Shown: in pieces, positions 62,071 through 64,000 of the stretch
How the letters are laid out: each line of letters starts with the position of its first letter
Position numbering within the stretch: the stretch's first letter is position 1
Made by a program: the position numbers and the translations under genes
Source of the DNA: JAGVSR01 sp964458265
Lineage (GTDB): Bacteria > Pseudomonadota > Alphaproteobacteria > Rhizobiales > Hyphomicrobiaceae
DNA: 64,000 bases
Reading direction: 5' to 3'
Assembly (NCBI GenBank): GCA_964458265.1
Contig: CAYWIF010000014.1
Coordinates: 10,765 to 74,764 of the forward strand
The notes under the pieces: model-generated
Told to the model about the DNA's origin: nothing
Seen by the model: the letters and a program-made list of their open reading frames with translations, nothing else
Databases searched by the model: none

Positions 62071-62979
62071 ATGGATCCATTGCTGCCGGGCATCGAAAAG
62101 GAAATGTCGCGCCGCCGCCGCCGCCGCTTGTTTTCACATCAGCGCGTGCCGGTTCGCATGCTGGTGCCGAACTTCTTTACTCTCCTCGGTCTTTGCGCGG
62201 GTCTCACGTCGATCCGCATGTCCATTGAAGGCCGATGGGATGTCGCACTCGCTGCTATCGTGTTCGCCGCGATGCTCGACGGCATCGACGGCCGCGTCGC
62301 CCGGCTTCTCAAAGCGTCGTCGCGTTTCGGTGCTGAGCTGGATAGCCTCGCCGATTTCGTGAATTTCGGGGTCGCGCCGGCCATCCTGCTCTTTACGTGG
62401 GGCCTCGTCGACATCAAGAGCGTCGGCTGGATCTGCGTAATGATGTTTGCGCTCGCGTCTGCTCTAAGGCTCGCCCGGTTCAACGTCGCGGTTGATGAGG
62501 AAAAGCCGAAGTGGCAATCGAATTTCTTCACCGGTATGCCGACACCCGCCGCCGCAATCGTGGTGTTGCTGCCGTTCTATTTCGCCAAGCTCGGTCTCGA
62601 CGCAAATACATCGCGCATCGCAATGAGCGTCGTGCTGGTTTATACGCTTCTGATCGCGATTATGATGGTTTCCACGATCCCGACCTATTCCGGCAAGTTG
62701 CTTGGCGAGCGCATCAGCCGTGAATGGGTGCTGCCCATCTTCATTCTTGCTGTCGGCCTCGTCGCCTGCCTTCTGACCTTTCCCTACGAAACGCTGGCAA
62801 TCGCGTCGCTGGCCTACCTTGCAGTGATCCCGCTGAGTTGGCGCCGGTTCGTCACGAAGGAGCGAGAGGGTCACGCCGAAGCGGCGGCAGCAGGCCCTTC
62901 ATCGCCGGTGACGCCATCCCCGTCGAGTACCGATCCAGGCCGCGTCATCGACATGCGATCGGCAGAGCCGAAGCGCTGA
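62071..62979 (+). CDS. pssA: CDP-diacylglycerol:serine O-phosphatidyltransferase
   Basis: A 302-residue polytopic membrane enzyme making phosphatidylserine. A basic N-terminus (SRRRRRRLF) precedes the CDP-alcohol transferase motif DGIDGRVARLLKASSRFGAELDSLADF (the D-G-x2-A-R-x8-G-x3-D-x3-D pattern). About seven further hydrophobic segments follow, and the C-terminus is polar. ATG 62071 has GGAGG five bases upstream. Together with the preceding psd it forms the phosphatidylethanolamine branch. Confidence 0.94.
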   Translation: MDPLLPGIEKEMSRRRRRRLFSHQRVPVRMLVPNFFTLLGLCAGLTSIRMSIEGRWDVALAAIVFAAMLDGIDGRVARLLKASSRFGAELDSLADFVNFGVAPAILLFTWGLVDIKSVGWICVMMFALASALRLARFNVAVDEEKPKWQSNFFTGMPTPAAAIVVLLPFYFAKLGLDANTSRIAMSVVLVYTLLIAIMMVSTIPTYSGKLLGERISREWVLPIFILAVGLVACLLTFPYETLAIASLAYLAVIPLSWRRFVTKEREGHAEAAAAGPSSPVTPSPSSTDPGRVIDMRSAEPKR

Positions 62980-62995
62980 GGCGGGTACAATCAGA

Positions 62996-63547
62996 ATGCA
63001 GATCGAAGCGCTGGCCATACCCGACGTTAAGCTGATCACGCCGCGCCGGTTCTCGGACGCGCGTGGCTTCTTCTCCGAAACGTTCAATGAGAGCGCCTGG
63101 GAAAAGGCCGGATTTGCAGAACGCTTCGTGCAGGACAATCATGCCTACTCGGTAGAGAAGGGCGTCGTGCGCGGTCTGCATTTCCAGTTGCCGCCGGCCG
63201 CGCAGGGAAAACTCGTCCGCGTCACGCGCGGCTCCATATTGGATGTTGCCGTCGACATTAGGCGCGAGTCTCCGGCTTTCGGCCGGCACGTCTCTGCGGT
63301 CATCTCTGCGGAAAACTGGTGCCAGATCTGGGTGCCTGCCGGCTTCGCGCATGGCTACGTCACGCTCGAACCGCATACGGAGGTCATCTACAAGGTGACA
63401 AGCCTGTACGCGCCAGGCCTGGATCGCGGCATCCGGTGGAACGATCCCGCACTCGCCATTGACTGGGGCGTGAGTGAAGACGCTGCGATCCTATCCGACA
63501 AGGACCGCAATCAGCCTTTGTTCAGTGAGGCCCCGGCTCTCTTCTGA
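62996..63547 (+). CDS. rfbC: dTDP-4-dehydrorhamnose 3,5-epimerase
   Basis: A 183-residue cupin enzyme of the dTDP-L-rhamnose pathway. The family core RGLHFQLPPAAQGKLVRV contains the catalytic-base histidine H62, and later VPAGFAHGYVTLEP and YKVTSLYAPGLDRGIRWNDP are typical, with the conserved tyrosine in VIYKVTSLY. No other rhamnose gene (rfbA, rfbB, rfbD) is present in the window, and it sits 16 bases after pssA. It converges with the truncated minus-strand gene with no bases between stop codons. Confidence 0.93.
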   Translation: MQIEALAIPDVKLITPRRFSDARGFFSETFNESAWEKAGFAERFVQDNHAYSVEKGVVRGLHFQLPPAAQGKLVRVTRGSILDVAVDIRRESPAFGRHVSAVISAENWCQIWVPAGFAHGYVTLEPHTEVIYKVTSLYAPGLDRGIRWNDPALAIDWGVSEDAAILSDKDRNQPLFSEAPALF

Positions 63548-64000
63548 TCAGCGCGGCGCGTTCGGGCGGAGCAACCGCTCGCGCAGCGACAGGCGGTCGC
63601 CTCCGCCGGCGGGCGCCATGGCCGGCGCGTGCTGCTGGATAGGAGCCGGCGCCGCAGCCTCGCGGCGGGCCATGCCGCCGTTGGCCGGACGCGCCGGACT
63701 TGAAGAATGCCCGCCGGCCGGTGCGTGAACTGGCCGCATTCCGCCTGCATGGCTTCCCGGATGACGGGGATGCGCATCGCTCGTTTCGGCCGCGTCGCCG
63801 CGCCCCCCACCAAGGTTCATCGCATCGGCAAGCATTGCGGCCTGCTGGTTGGTATCGACGCCATGGCCCGTGCCCGCCGTGCGCCAGCGCTCGACGACCT
63901 GGTCCAAATAGTTCTCGTCGCCGACCGAATTCTGCCACTTCTCGGAAAACTTCGCGGTCGAGGAGCGCGGCAGGCGGTTCCGCGGAAGTTCGTCGAATTT
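63548..64000 (-). CDS. C-terminal part of a gene running off the window
   Basis: The open frame enters at the window edge and ends 151 codons later (stop at 63548-63550). It begins within the protein, KFDELPRNRLPRSSTAKF, continues through a helical LDQVVERWRTAGTG and NQQAAMLADAMNL segment, and ends with a low-complexity Gly/Pro/Ala/His-rich tail. I do not recognise a family. The disordered tail suggests a linker or scaffold protein, but no function is inferred. Confidence 0.55.
   Translation of the reverse strand, partial: KFDELPRNRLPRSSTAKFSEKWQNSVGDENYLDQVVERWRTAGTGHGVDTNQQAAMLADAMNLGGGRGDAAETSDAHPRHPGSHAGGMRPVHAPAGGHSSSPARPANGGMARREAAAPAPIQQHAPAMAPAGGGDRLSLRERLLRPNAPR

Noticed and set aside
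1..64000. CRISPR arrays, transposases, integrases, toxin-antitoxin pairs or phage genes
   Set aside because: None were found on reading both strands and the translated frames.

Overview
The window is high-GC, gene-dense chromosomal DNA from an alphaproteobacterium, most likely of the Hyphomicrobiales. I base this on gene order and family content: an alpha-type SspB, HdaA, a fumC-DUF4169-RHH cluster, an ftsZ-lpxC-bamD-ligA run and a circularly permuted two-piece tmRNA gene. No genus is assigned. I see no insertion sequence, prophage, CRISPR array, integrase, rRNA or canonical tRNA. The region is almost entirely housekeeping.

Layout. 1-6 kb: the start of a truncated exported protein, a sigma-54 response regulator, a small membrane protein, oligoendopeptidase F and purM; the last two converge on a perfect 17-bp hairpin. 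6-13.5 kb (+): a DUF2066 protein, a CDP-alcohol phosphatidyltransferase, hdaA, ppk, ppx and a DnaJ-type co-chaperone. 13.5-17.5 kb: rnd and a small protein (-), aspS (+) and a small secreted PepSY-like protein (-). 18-33 kb (+): a compact division and cell-wall cluster murE-murF-mraY-murD-ftsW-murG-murC-murB-ddl-ftsQ-ftsA-ftsZ, with several ATGA overlaps. It lacks mraZ, rsmH, ftsL and ftsI at its upstream end. 33-37.6 kb (+): lpxC, bamD and ligA, with no recN between the last two. 37.6-47 kb (mostly -): an M24 aminopeptidase P, prmA, a TMEM143/DUF3754 membrane protein, an unrecognised membrane protein (+), a bactofilin and a UvrD/PcrA helicase. 47-51 kb (+): a very large AsmA-family protein. 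51-54.4 kb (-): the permuted tmRNA gene ssrA, sspB, fumC, DUF4169 and a ribbon-helix-helix protein. 54.5-64 kb (mostly +): a CPBP membrane protease, thyA, a lipoprotein, folA, hflK-hflC-DUF2065-degP, psd-pssA, rfbC and the 3' part of a truncated gene (-).

How the genes work together. Most products build or police the envelope: peptidoglycan precursors (Mur, MraY, Ddl), the divisome (FtsQ, FtsA, FtsZ, FtsW), lipid A (LpxC), outer-membrane assembly (BamD, the AsmA-like protein), phospholipids (Psd, PssA) and membrane or periplasmic quality control (HflKC, DegP). A second theme is rescue and proteolysis: tmRNA adds a tag ending in VAA, and the adaptor SspB, encoded just downstream on the same strand, delivers tagged proteins to ClpXP. 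HdaA limits DnaA activity, and Ppk/Ppx set polyphosphate levels.

The most noteworthy items are the ssrA-sspB neighbourhood, the truncated dcw cluster with an inverted repeat in the gap before murE, a CtrA-like box overlapping a GANTC site between ftsZ and lpxC, and the unrecognised six-cysteine membrane protein facing a bactofilin. I do not see convincing evidence for a wholly new multi-gene system.
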